64,000 nt of DNA from Tetrahymena elliotti 4EA (lineage: Eukaryota > Ciliophora > Oligohymenophorea > Hymenostomatida > Tetrahymenidae): assembly GCA_000231825.2 (NCBI GenBank), contig JH720311.1, positions 1 to 64,000 on the forward strand, in the 5' to 3' direction. Positions 32,753-44,121 of the stretch are shown here, one piece after another; the first letter of the stretch is position 1, and the number at the start of each line of letters is the position of its first letter. Under the pieces are notes generated by a model that saw nothing but the letters and a program-made list of their open reading frames with translations, was not told the origin of the DNA and searched no databases. Made by a program: the position numbers and the translations under genes.

Positions 32753-32995
32753 CTAAGAAAAAATTATAAAAATAAATAAATATTTTTAAGAATGGAAAAA
32801 GCATGAAAATTTGAATGAAGTCAGAAATAAAAAATCAAAATTAGTAAATGAGCAAGTAACCAAACGCAAAATTACTCAGCCTGTTTCTCTTGAATTAAAA
32901 TCTTTATTTATTCATTCAAATGCGCATAATTTATAATGAAGCACTATTTTTACCCAATTTAAGAAGTCAAAGTCTATACCAACATTTTTTTTTTA

Positions 32996-34004
32996 AATTT
33001 GTTTAGATGCTAAATTGAATATGAATTAATTAATTAATAATTGATATGAAAAATAAGATTAACCTTTTCAAACAAAATTTAACAAAAAATAAAACAAATT
33101 TAATTAATCTGATTGCTGCTTAAAAGTTGACCACAGCTAAAATTTAAAATACAATATATAGTGAAATGAGGGGATTGGCACAAATATAAAACCATATTTT
33201 TAGAAAGATTTTTGAAACATAAAAACTTTAAAAAAACTTACTTTTTTAAATAATTGGATTGATATAATATAATGAGTGATTATATATTTAGAAATATTGT
33301 ATTTAAAAATAATTTTAGATTTAAAAATTAACCTACGATAATTTAAGAGTCCATATATTTTTTAACAGTTAAAAGAATTGCTTTTTATAAGCGGTTCAGT
33401 TTGTTAGCCTTTTTTTTTTAGTATGAAGGTCTAAAAGACTGAACAGTTTGGACCTATTAACACCTTTAATCTTAATTATTTTTTTCAGAGTATAATAGAG
33501 TATAATGTAATTTTAACAAAGAAATATAATGAAAATTCTCTAAAAATTAAAAAAATTAATTGAGCTAGAGGAAGAGAGAAATTAAAAAGAATATCACATC
33601 TTATTTTTTTTAAGCCAGCCAAAAAAGATTCACAATCAAATTTCGAAATAGAGCTCTATTATACATTAATTGTTTTGGTCAGAAAGGAAGTACTACATAA
33701 TCATAATGATATCTCTACATAAATTTGCTATTCATTAATGAATTAAAAATTTATTTATTTCTAAAAAAATGAATTAATGAAGCGATAAGCAATATTTATT
33801 CTTAAATAACTATTAAAATTTATGAAAAGGATATAGATATATAAGTAGGCTATTTAACTTAAAATCTTTCGATTGAATTCAATTCTTTTTTGCTATTGCA
33901 CTAATAAATAATATTAAAAGTTTCAAACAAATAAAACATAAATTTAATGCAGTTAATAGTCAAGAAACTTTCCTCTCTATTAATAACTTATTGTATTCTG
34001 TTAT
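32996..34004. other. Spacer between LRR array and transposase remnant
   Basis: AT-rich, with no gene recognised. Some blocks (33410-33460 and 33600-33680) are slightly GC-richer and could belong to the mobile element, but no inverted repeat was matched to the far side. Confidence 0.4.
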
Positions 34005-34823
34005 TCATTGAATCAAACCAAGATCATTAGATTTTTATTGGAATTTATTCCCAAATTTTGAGTAAACAATTTTTGATTCATCTAAATTTGTTATTTGCTA
34101 TTTTTGAAATTGAGTTTTGACATAACCCCAAATGTTTTCTATTGGGTTAATGTCAGGAGAGCAAGATAGCCAATCTTCAATCCTATTGACCTATTATAAA
34201 GTAACGTTACTTTTAAATTTAGGGCCATTGTCATGCGCTAGATTCCATTATTTATTTAAAAATAAGATTTCTGCATCAGGTAAAATTTAAGTAAAGATTC
34301 CTTTAAAACCTCTCCAGTTAAATTTTCTGATTAAAAGAGACGAGTAATTCTAAGTTTTGATATATCAGCTATTCCATGTATCTTTTATGGATCTTTTGAA
34401 ACTGGAAATGTAGGAGTTTGATTATTTCTAGACTTTACTCTATTTTGGTGTTAATTAGTTTGAAAGGTCGCTTCATCTACAAATAATGTAGAATCCCAAT
34501 TAAACTATTAGTATTCTTACATAGGTATGAGTCTATTGCTATTCAATGAAATATCAAGTTTTAGATCAGTTTTTATTTTTTAGACATTGACAATAAAATT
34601 CTTAACATATCTTCTAATTTGTTCAATCAACTATTTAGTAACTTAGAATTTTCTCTATTATAAGGAGCCTCTATTTATTTTGTTATCTTATTAAAAACTG
34701 TTTTATCATTTACATCATGAAATTTTTTAACATTATTTCTAATAGTTAACAGCTTTTAATACCATAATCTTTTAAAGCTTAAATTCAAGCTTCTAATGTG
34801 AGATAATTGGGTTCTACTTCCAT
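34005..34823 (-). mobile_element. Decayed Tc1/mariner-type DDE transposase
   Basis: Minus-strand segments match the DDE domain of Tc1/mariner/IS630 transposases. The first Asp lies in TLFVDEATFQTN (about 34490), the second in WNLAHDNGPKFKS (about 34235), and the third acidic residue in SPDINPIENIWGYVK (about 34140). The N-terminal region reads MEVEPNYLTLEA then TGA. There is a frame change after about 34640 and another near 34285, so the enzyme cannot be made as it stands. The end is QSNDLGLIQ followed by TGA 34007-34005. The family places it as a cut-and-paste DNA transposon. Its position between two divergent LRR genes suggests insertion in their shared upstream region. Confidence 0.8.
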
Positions 34824-35306
34824 CGTTTCTTTTTATACATTGCTTTTTTTGATGATCAATTGATTATAACATATTAATTAATCCTATCAATTATTTTGTA
34901 GTAAAGCGGATTTTAATTAATATTTATAATTTAAATTCAAAAAATCCAGACAAAAAAAATATTTGATTTTTTATGACTACTAATAAATTCAACCAATAAA
35001 ATTTTTTTAAAACTCTTAGGAATCAAATTTATGCATCTTTTCATTCTCTATCAGAAAATAATAAAATTTTAATTTTTTGAGTCTGTTTTCATATTAATTT
35101 TTTGTACTTAATTTTGTAAATATTCAGCGCTGAAGCAGTAGATAATCTTATTTTATAAAAATAAAATTAATTAATTAATGTTTCTAAAGGATTACCTCCA
35201 AACTATTCTTTAAAAATTAAAGATATTAAATTCTGATTATTTATTAATTAATTAAAAAACAGTAAAGCCAACAAAGTAAGAAAAAAAGAAAGGAAAGATT
35301 AAAAAA
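34824..35306. other. Upstream region of the plus-strand LRR gene
   Basis: AT-rich spacer between the transposase remnant and the LRR start. It may include the transposon's outer part. Nothing else was seen. Confidence 0.4.
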
Positions 35307-37000
35307 ATGGAGGAATAGAGTAATAACTCATTTTACAATCTGGAAGATGTATTGCTTATTTTTTATCTTATTTATTGCTAAACTAACTTTTTTTTTAATT
35401 AAAAGTTTATTAAATCTAATTTGGAAGCTCTTACCAGCATGGATTTATAGTTGAAGTAAAAAATTATTTATAATATTTAACAAAAAATTATTCAAAATCT
35501 TTCACTTCTTTTTATATATGAAAATTAAAATTTTTTTCTATGAATTTCTAAAATAAAAGCCACAATCAAATTGGGAATGAAGGAGCATCAGAGATAGGAT
35601 TAGGCTTAAGTAAATGCACTCAACTTACTAATTTAGAATTTTGTATGAAGTAATATTTTTTATTATTTTTAGAAAAATTGAATGATGGTTTTTATTTAAT
35701 NNNNNNNNNNNNNNNNNNNNNNNNNNNNNNNNNNNNNNNNNNNNNNNNNNNNNNNNNNNNNNNNNNNNNNNNNNNNNNNNNNNNNNNNNNNNNNNNNNNN
35801 NNNNNNNNNNNNNNNNNNNNNNNNNNNNNNNNNNNNNNNNNNNNNNNNNNNNNNNNNNNNNNNNNNNNNNNNNNNNNNNNNNNNAGGCTTAAGTAAATGC
35901 ACTCAACTTACAAATTTGAAATTTAGCATAGCGTAATTTTATTTATTATTTTTTGAAATGATAGTTTTTATTTAAGATTATTTTCTAAAATAAAAGCAAC
36001 AATTAAATTGGGAATGAAGGAGCATCAGAGATAGGACGAGGCTTAAGTAAATGCACTAGGCTTACAAATTTAGATTTTTGCATGGAGTAACTTTTATTTA
36101 TTATTTTTAGAATAATTGAAGGATAGTTTGTATTTAACTTATTTTCTAATACAAAAGTGGTAATTAAATATGGAATGATGGAGCATCAGAGATAGGACTA
36201 GGCTTAAGTAAATGCACTGAACTTATAAATTTGAAATTTTTCATGATGTAATTTTTATTTATTATTTTTAGAAAAATTTAATGTTATTTTTATTTAACAT
36301 TATATAAAAGCAACAATTAAATTGGGAATGAAGGAGCTTAAAAAATAGGATTAGGATTAAGTAAGTGCACTCAACTTAAAAATTTAGAGTTTTCCATAGT
36401 GTAACATTCATTATTTATTATTTTTAGAAATTTTTATAACATTATTTTCTAAAATAAAAGCTACAATAAAATTGGGAATGAAGGAGCATCAGAGATAGTG
36501 CTAGGCTTAACTAAATGCACTCAACTTACAAATTTGACATTTAGTATTAAGTAACATTAAAATAGCTAAAAATTTATAAATTTCTTTACCTTTATTCAAA
36601 CATGATTTTTTAAAATATAAGCAATAATTAAATTGAAGATGAAGGTTGTATGGCTCAACATATTTCTAATATCGATTCACTAACAACTTTAACATTAAGC
36701 TTGACGTAAAAATAAATTTTTAAATAAATCTCTTAATAAATAACAAAATAAACATAATAGAAACTATGAAAAATTTTTAAAATCGAAAGAAATAATAAAC
36801 TGTACAAATATATTGATATTAAATCTTTATGCAGAGTAATTAATTTATTTAAATTTAATTTAAATTTTTAAATAAGCTAATTTGTAATTTATTTAATCTA
36901 GTATTTTTTAATAAAAAAAATAAGTGAAGACATAGAAAGAGCAAAGAACAGAAGATTAGCGTAGAAGATAAAAAGATTATTTGATCTAAGCATATATTGA
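35307..37000 (+). CDS. Leucine-rich-repeat protein, tandem 90-base LRR exons (contains assembly gap)
   Basis: Starts MEEQSNNSFYNLED; after a possible 57-base intron, IKSNLEALTSMDLQL ends with a two-base split codon. Then come phase-symmetric exons of one LRR each at 35560-35649, one half-hidden by the gap and ending 35932, 35997-36086, 36158-36247, 36311-36400, 36461-36550, and an 84-base variant at 36622-36705. The consensus is NQIGNEGASEIGLGLSKC followed by TQLTNLEFCM. A degenerate exon near 36787-36832 and a last exon YFLIKKISEDIERAKNRRLA ending KRLFDLSIY, TGA 36998-37000, complete it. Intron phases agree throughout, so outside the gap the gene appears intact. RNase-inhibitor-like LRRs form curved protein-binding solenoids; no kinase or membrane domain is seen, so the partner is unknown. 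Confidence 0.8.
35560..36705 (+). repeat. Tandem exon-plus-intron repeat array, unit about 150-161 bases
   Basis: Exon starts at 35997, 36158, 36311, 36461 and 36622 give spacings of 161, 153, 150 and 161. Introns are also alike (atttattatttttaga near each 5' end, aaataaaag at the 3' end), so whole exon-intron modules were duplicated. The last unit is the most diverged. Confidence 0.85.
35701..35884. other. Assembly gap (184 N)
   Basis: A run of N falls inside the tandem LRR array. The exon ending at 35932 would begin inside it. The true number of repeat units is therefore unknown, and a collapsed repeat is likely. Confidence 0.95.
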
Positions 37001-37808
37001 AATTAATATTAATTAATAATGAAAATTTTATTGATATAGAAAATGACAGATTTTCAAAAACATATAAAACATCATAAAATCAATTTTTTTACCCCCCAAT
37101 AATTTCTAAAAAATATTTAAAAAACTTATGATTTATATATATACTATTAAAAGCGGGTAATACATTTATTTTTTTGGTATTATTTATTTTTTATATAACG
37201 CTTGTATGTAGTTATGAAATTTAAAATATTTAATAGATTTTTGTTTTCTAATTATTAATATTAATTCTGCAAAGATATTTAAAATAAAAAATATTACAAA
37301 ATTAACTTTAAAATTGAAATAAAACAAAATAATTTAATAAGTTAATCGGTTTCTTTGATAATTTAGTATCAGTTTGTTTGGTTTATTTGGATTCAATCAA
37401 ATTTTCCTTATTAAAAAAAGACTAATACTTTGGTGCTAGTACTTCTAATCAAAAATTATTTTCTTTTTAAAATACATATTTTTACATTACGTGCATAAAG
37501 TAGTATTGTTTAAAATTTACATTATCTACAAACCAATATTTGTATCTGATTTTATTCTACTTTTTTCAATTATTATATTTAGATTAAATTCTATTATGCT
37601 CATTTAAATTCTTTATCATTATAAAAATTAGAAGAAATTATTAGAAGTCAATAATACATAAATTTTTTGTTTAGCTTTCATATCTACTACAGCAGCAAAA
37701 GTTGGTTAAAATAAAATAAAAATATATATTTTATCTAAAGCACCATAAATTAGCTTAAAATTTAAATAGTCAAAATAATTTTATCAGACTATCAGTTAAT
37801 TATATAAA
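37001..37808. other. Intergenic, no gene seen
   Basis: AT-rich spacer between the plus-strand LRR gene and a minus-strand ORF. No recognisable feature. Confidence 0.45.
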
Positions 37809-38276
37809 TCAAAATCTAAAAGACATTTATTTGTAAATAATAAATTAGTTAATCTCAGCAATAATTAATATAACATCTATTAACTAAATTATAATACATT
37901 TCTTCCTTTTTAAATTTTTGTTACCATCAGAAAGTTTTACAATTGCTAAGACAGGGTTAATTTTATTCAAACTCTTCAAATTAAATTCACTCTCATCAAC
38001 TTTTTGTTATTTTACATTTTTACTAAAAGAGCTATTCTCTTGATTTTTTTAAGGTTTAATAACTTTTTTATTAATTTTTAAAAGGTATTTTGAAATGCGA
38101 AAAATAGGCATAGTAACAATCATCAACTAATATTTAGTATAAAAAAATAGTTTAGAATTAATATCAAGATTATAGTTATCTTGTAAATCAAATTTATAAG
38201 GATAATTATTGAGATAAAATCTTAATAACGTTGTCATTTCTGTGAGAACAAAAAGTGATTTTTGATAAACTTTCAT
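37809..38276 (-). CDS. Hypothetical ORF of about 155 residues, possibly a fragment
   Basis: Open under TAA/TAG = Gln from MKVYQKSLFVLTEMTTLLRF to YKQMSFRF, TGA 37811-37809. The frame continues upstream into FFDAED after a plausible intron end (ctacag near 38300), but the ATG-containing sequence upstream does not join in frame, so the 5' end is unclear. It has hydrophobic stretches (MIVTMPIFRISKYLL; CIIIQLIDVILIIAEI) that could be membrane-associated, and a KKVIKPQKNQENSSFSK linker. No family is recognised. It may be a remnant, like its neighbours. Confidence 0.4.
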
Positions 38277-38589
38277 CTTATCTTCGGCATCAAAAAACTG
38301 TAGTAATAAATAAAAAAATTTAATTTATTAAATTTCTTACAAAGATTAAAAAAGACTGATTTAAAAGGTATAGAGTTCATTATTATTATTATTTAAATAT
38401 TATTTAATTTTTTATCTGTTTTAATATCTAAGCTTCCTTCCTTTTTTACTAATTATTTATCTTATCTGGTAAATTTAAAATAGATATTTGCTAATTTTAA
38501 TTAAGATTTTATGATGATTTCAAAACAAAGATTGTTTTCTAAAATTTAATATAAATCTTATTCAATTTATTTGTTTACTTTACTTGAGA

Positions 38590-39975
38590 TTCATTTATTA
38601 TTACTTGATAAATCCCAAACAAATTTGTGTAAAATATTAAAAAAGATATTAATTAAATTGATACAGGGATTCAAAAACAAAATCTTCAGCCTAACAAAAT
38701 ATTACAGCGATTTAGCGATTTGTTTAAAAAGGGAAATTAAAAATTTGATAATTAAAGAACTTTATAAACAATATCTATCAATTAAATAGAGAGAAAATGA
38801 TCAGGTAAGTTAGATCCAATAAATCTCGAAATATTATTTATTAATGAATCAATAAAAATTTTGAATGAAGAAACATTTGAAAAAACCATAGAATTCCTTA
38901 ATGAAGCTTTAAAATAATTTCTATAAAGTGAAATTTTCTATAACATGAAAGGGACAGCGCTAAACATTTTAGGTCAAAATATAGAAGCAATCAAGTGCTT
39001 TTCAAAAGCTATAGAAATTAATCCAAATTTCACTGATGCATTATTTAACAAAGGAATTTAGCTTGTTAAATTAGATTAAAAAACTGAAGGTTTAAAATGG
39101 ATTAAATAGGCAATTAATTGGATCAGCAGTTTAATTTACAAACTAGAAAAATTGTATATAAAAATTTTTAATTTAGAAAAATAAAATGAAACTTTATTAA
39201 CTGTAAATGATATGATTAAAAATTGTATATATTACTAGAGTAAAAAGAATACGATCAGTGTTTAAATATGATAGAAGATATTATTAACTTTTTCCCAAGT
39301 TTAGATGTTGGATTAAATCTAAAAGGCTTGTCCTTTTCCATAATAGGCTAAAATGATGAAGCTTTATAATGTTATTTCTAAGCTTTAAAATTAGATCCCA
39401 ATAATTCAGAAACTTATTTTAATATAGCAAAAATATATTGTCTTTCAAAATAATATGAAAAAGGACTTGAATATTTAGCGAAATCACTAAACATAAAATC
39501 AAATTTTGATGTTTATGTTATCAAGGGTGAAGCACTATAACAAACAATTAGGAAAGTATTAAGAATCATTAGGATGCTTCTCTAAAGCATTAGAGATAAA
39601 CCCTAATTATTAGTACGTAAATCAGTAAAAAGGGGGAGCTTTTAATTGGCTTAGGAAACTTTATTGAAGCTTTATAGGTATATACTTAAGGAATAAGTTA
39701 GCATCCTCAATATGTTTGGTTTATTTCTAATAAAGGTGTTTGTCAGATTCAAATAATATTGACTCAAATTATTTCAAAGGGGTTTTTATCATGAATTTGT
39801 CTAAACCGAAAAAACCTTGAAATTCTTAAATAAGGCTATAGATTTAAATTAAGGCCACCACAAATCTTATCTTACTATTGGTAAAATTTATGAAATCCAA
39901 GGAAAAAAAGAGGAAGCAGATAAATACTACAAAAAAGCCTTTAAATTAGAATAAATTAATTCTAATCAAATTTGA
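38590..39975 (+). pseudogene. Tetratricopeptide-repeat gene, broken
   Basis: Clear TPR motifs lie on the plus strand: FYNMKGTALNILGQNIEAIK then CFSKAIEINPNFTDALFNKG; GLNLKGLSFSIIGQNDEALQ then CYFQALKLDPNNSETYFNIA; CFSKALEINPNY; and the last motif SYLTIGKIYEIQGKKEEADK with YYKKAFKLEQ, TGA 39973-39975. An in-frame TGA near 38798 precedes the first motif, and the motifs lie in different frames with changes near 39240, 39540 and 39650-39800. No GT..AG introns explain these shifts easily. TPR proteins of this type are an expanded family in ciliates; this copy looks dead or badly assembled. Confidence 0.7.
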
Positions 39976-40540
39976 CAATAATATGAATTGCTCATTGCAA
40001 AAAATAATTTAAATTGTTAAAGTAACGTAATAGTTAAAAAATTATTTAGAAATAAGTTGATAAATTTTATGAATAAATAATTTAGAAATTATTATTTTTA
40101 CATTTTATTATTTTTAAAAGCTCATTTTTTATTTTTTTAATAAAAATGTAAAAATACTAATTAAATATTTATTATAAGCAAAATACTCAATCCAAATGAT
40201 AATAAAATAAAATATTTGATATAATGTTTAATTTTAAATAAAAATTTTTATGTATTATCTTTATGGTTGTGTTGAATGCAGCTTAATAGCGATATTAAAC
40301 TCACTTTTTTTTTTTTGAGTAAGAATTAGATATTTAGATTAATTGAGTAAGAAACAGAGAAAAATAAAATGTAAGAACAGTAGCATAAAAAAAATAAATA
40401 AATATCTTTATCTAAATATTTTTCTTTATTCTTTTTAACTGTTTTTATTACTTAAATCTAATGTTTAATACATTTCTTTATTGTATATTTATTTATTTAT
40501 TTTGGCTCATATTTGAATTATGAGATATAAAATTATCACA
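39976..40540. other. Intergenic, no gene seen
   Basis: AT-rich spacer after the TPR remnant; no feature recognised. Confidence 0.45.
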
Positions 40541-41170
40541 ATTGGATACTAAGTTTATATTATAAGACCCTAATATATGCTTCATATGAACTAAGTGTTT
40601 TGATTTATTATTAATATATTGAGGTAATTATTAGTTAGAGGTGTCTTTCCAAGGAAGTATTCAGCAAAATAGTGCTTTATTAGAAAGGTATCTTTAAGCA
40701 TAGTGTACTTATAAACTAATTTAGATCAGCCATTATGAGTAGTGTAAGAGTATCTGGTTTTTTGACTGGTTCATGATGTAAGTCAAAAGAATTAGTCTTA
40801 ATAAGTTAGTTAATTTATTTTGATATATCTTCAAACTAAATATCAAATATAAGAGCTGTATAATTGATTTAAGAAGCAGTCGACTTTCTAAGTCTGGATC
40901 ACATCTCCTGAGTATTGCAGGTAAATATTTTAGATTAATTTTTGTTCTTTTAAAAACTAAAAGATGCTATAAGAAATTTGATTTTGGATAGTTGAGGTCA
41001 TGATTGATTTTAATACTATAAGACAAACCTGTAAAAGCAGCGATGATGAACTAGTCCATCGCTAATTCATTTGAAAACTCGGTGCAGTAGCTTCTTGAGA
41101 CCTTTCCTGGCAAAAAGAACTAGGTATAGACTAAGAGTCTTGATGGTGAAGTGGGTATTATGAATGTGAT
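40540..41170 (-). pseudogene. Unidentified GC-richer coding remnant
   Basis: Like the block at 25.9-26.8 kb, this stretch is less AT-rich than its surroundings and reads as protein in pieces on the minus strand: FFLPGKVSRSYCTEFSNELA with MDQFIIAAFTG (about 41110-41020), YLQYSGDVIQTQKVDCFLNQ, and TRYSYTTHNG-stop-SKLVYKYTML with FLIKHYFAEYFLGKTPLTNN. More than one frame is needed. The piece starting KTRYSYTTHNG is loosely similar to KTRFGTYTGRSYVADKVTIL in the other block, so they may be remnants of one family. No known family is recognised. Confidence 0.35.
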
Positions 41171-41801
41171 TTATCACTCTACTTTTAAAGTTATGCTTTA
41201 CTTTTTTAGAGTACAAATTTGTGATTTTAATCAAATTTTTTTAATAAAATAATTTTATGTTAATTTTATTTTTAAAATATCTAATTTGCAATACTTATTA
41301 TAAATTAATATTTTTAAATTTAAAAATAATGATTTTATAGTAAAATAATTTGCAACAAAAATAAAATCAATTTTAAATTCTTTCAAAAGTATTATTAATA
41401 TCTTCAATTTTTAGTTTATTAAATTTCAATTTTTATAAATTTCAAGTTTGATCAATTTAAATAAATACAAGTCAAATAAATAAATTTTGATTCTAAATTT
41501 CACAAACTTATATTTTTATGAATTCTTCAACATTAATTGTTTCAATATATTGTATTTTTAAGACGAAAGTAAATTAAATTTAGTCATCTAGCAAATAATT
41601 TAAATTCTAATAAATTTTTGAGTTTATTAAATTTTTATATTTTTATTTTACACTTTTGTTTAAATATTGTGGTGTTTATTTTAGATGGAATTGAAAATTT
41701 GTGTAAAAATATTTCGATATTATTTGAATTTAGTAAACAAAGATATAATAAAAAAATTTCATCAATAAATATCTAAATTTATAATTATAATGAAAGAGAT
41801 T
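41171..41801. other. Intergenic, no gene seen
   Basis: AT-rich spacer without a recognisable frame. Confidence 0.4.
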
Positions 41802-42330
41802 TCAAATATCTTCCAAACTTATCTCTTCTGTGAACTATTCAATAAAGATATTTTCAATATTTTGAAAACTTAAGATGAAAAAAAAAGAAACTTAGTCATC
41901 TAGCTAATAACTTAAACTCTATTCTTTTGCAATAAGTATATTTTATTTATGAGGATAATCTGTTAGCTTAAATTACTTTTTATTTATTTCAAACTAAAAT
42001 TCTAATTTCCTCATGATAGGGCTATAACTTAATTGAGTATTTTAAAAATTTTATCCTTTTTATACTATTTATTCAACATTACTAGGAGTATTACCAAACT
42101 AATATTTTTTTGAAGAACCTTTATCTAATTTTTAAGATTATACTCCTAATAATATTTTATACTAATTTGTATATCCTGTAAAAGGTAAGTAATTAAATTT
42201 TATAGTATATTTAGCCTTATGATTTAATTGTGAATTATAATAAAAATTTATTAAATCGTATGGCTGACTATTAATTACTGATAAGGATTCATTTTCATTA
42301 ATGTTTATTATGGTTATTTATATTTTATGT
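41802..42330 (-). pseudogene. C-terminal fragment duplicated from the zinc-finger paralogue next door
   Basis: It encodes only the C-terminal domain of the gene at 42610-44121: AKYTIKFNYLPFTGY, ILLGVQSQK, SYSPIMRKLEFQFEISKKQF and the ending IEQFTEEISLEDI, TGA 41804-41802. Nearly the same words occur in the full gene (AKYTIKVDYLPFSGY; SYNPIMRKLEFQFEISKKQF; the identical last 13 residues). Similarity stops near 42320, and upstream sequence gives no zinc finger or coiled coil. It is a partial tandem duplication, probably not expressed alone, though the fragment itself stays open. Confidence 0.75.
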
Positions 42331-42609
42331 AAAGTATACAAAATATATTCCCCACTATTCTTCTATATCCATAAAAAATGATATTGTACCTCTTCTTTCT
42401 TCATTATTTATATTTTTAAAAATTTTCAAAAACAATGGTATGAAAACTGTTTGATTTTAAATAGCAAATTTTTATATTTATTTAAGATGGAATTGAAAAT
42501 TCATGAAATATTTCAATAATATATGATATGAATAAATACAGATATAATAAAATAAAAAAAGCTCATAAATGAATGAATATCAAAATTAATTATTTTAATA
42601 AAAGAGATT

Positions 42610-44121
42610 TCAAATATCTTCCAAACTTATCTCTTCTGTGAACTATTCAATAGTAATATTTTAGATATGTTTAAAACTTAAGATTAAAAGAAAAGAAGTT
42701 TAGTCATCTAACTTATATCCTAACTCACCTGCAATTATTATATTTTAATTATCTGGATAATCTGTTAGTTTAAATTACTTTTTACTTATTTCAAACTAAA
42801 ATTCTAATTTCCTCATGATAGGGTTATAACTTAACTCAGTACCATAAAACTTTTTTCCTTTTTATGCTATCTGCTAAATATTACTATCAGTATTACCAAA
42901 TTAATAAATATTTTTGTTCAAATAATTACTATTAATTTCTTTTCTTTAACCTTCTACTCCTAACAGTATTTAATACTCATTATATCCTGAAAAAGGTAAG
43001 TAATCAACTTTTATAGTATATTTAGCTGAAGGGAATAATTTAAAATTATTATAAATATTTATAAACTCATATGGTAAATTAGTGATTATTTGTAAGGATT
43101 TGTTTTCATTAATATTTGTTATGATATTTTTTTATTGTTAAAACTAATTTTTAGAAATTAAATTTGTTTTAATTTTCAACAAATTTGAAAGTTAGTTTCT
43201 TATTTATTTATAATTTAATAAAGTTTTATTTAAATCTTATTTTATTTCTAGTGATTACTAATTTTAGATAATTTGGTTTTTAATTGTGAGAAATTTGATT
43301 ATTTGTCTTTTGGATTCAAAACTATTTTTAGAAATTTCATCTAAATCTTAACTTTGATCTTTTAGATTATTTTTCTCAAAAGCTGAAATGATTTTAAACA
43401 TTTTTTATTCAAGTAAAATTAAATTTGATTGAACTTTTTCATCTTATTTTCCAAATGATTGTCCTATTAATTCAATTAAAATTTCAATCATATCCTTTAA
43501 TTGATTGGAAACAAGGAACTCAAAATATTAATTATCCATGCATTAGTTGATTATATCTAATATTTTTTTTTCATTATCTTATTTTTATCTGTGAAAATCA
43601 TTGATAAAATTTGATAAATCCTACTTGCCTGCCTTTTAATTGTAATAATAATCCCTAATTAGTTCCTGTAATTTCTAAGTTTGTGCAATTTAATCATACT
43701 TTTCATAGATAACTTTTTTTTTTAAGAACTTTTAATCTACATTGGATAAAATTTATTTTTTAACAATTTATATATTTTAAATTAAAGTATCTTAGAGTTC
43801 ATCAAAGAATTGTGTTATTTTTTCATATGCATTTTCTTACGCTTTATTTTTGTAAATATTTTACAAGTTTTCCATTAGATTACTATTATTTAAAGGTGGC
43901 CATTATTTATAAACTTCATCATTAGATGCTCTTATTAAATCCTAACAAAAAAGAATATTTTTCCCACCTATTTTCAAGCTTGGAATACATTTATAACATA
44001 ATCCTAGGTTATCTTATTTCTAATCGTAAAATTCATTGACCTAAATATATTCTATTTCACAATTTTCATGTAATTAACACTTTTTTACTTAAACTTCTTC
44101 TAAATTATTTAGTATATTCAT
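42610..44121 (-). CDS. B-box-like zinc-finger / coiled-coil protein, paralogue A
   Basis: A single open frame of 503 residues under the ciliate code. It begins MNILNNLEEVQVKKCQLHEN. Zinc ligands appear as C15-x2-H18 and C42-x2-C45 (CYKC), with further C21. KIGGKNILFCQDLIRASNDE and WPPLNN follow. The middle (about residues 80-320) is a Q/K/E-rich coiled coil, and the C-terminal third is a beta-rich-looking domain (SAKYTIKVDYLPFSGYNEY, SYNPIMRKLEFQFEISKKQF) ending IEQFTEEISLEDI. The layout finger + coil + C-terminal domain recalls TRIM-like proteins, but no RING is seen and the C-terminal domain is not clearly SPRY. An in-frame TGA just upstream of the ATG supports this start. Function unknown. 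Confidence 0.75.

Larger units (their letters stand above)
23055..32995 (-). pseudogene. Leucine-rich-repeat gene, one repeat per 90-base exon, probably decayed
   Basis: About 25 minus-strand exons each encode one RNase-inhibitor-like LRR of 30 residues, for example NQIGYQGISDLGSGLAHCSS and LQTLTLYL. Exons that I measured are 90 bases, begin after AG with one base of a split codon and end two bases into the next, so all are interchangeable. Their positions are 23425-23514, 23954-24043, 24294-24383, 24636-24725, 24903-24992, 25227-25316, partial at 25558, 27744-27833, 27983-28071, 28170-28259, 28381-28470, 28614-28703, 29030-29119, 29173-29262, 29380-29469, 29636-29725, partial at 29807, 30627-30689, 30869-30958, 31165-31254, 31401-31469, about 32130-32196, 32365-32454, 32663-32752, and a remnant near 32950. 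The last exon (KKLKRMKRLVKVIELN, TGA 23057-23055) resembles ends of Tetrahymena LRR proteins. An in-frame TGA, an 89-base exon, a 2-kb interruption and no identifiable first exon argue for decay. Confidence 0.75.

Noticed and set aside
23400..36700. Regularly spaced repeats as a possible CRISPR-like or satellite array
   Set aside because: The repeated segments translate cleanly into LRRs with splice signals, so they are exons rather than a non-coding array.
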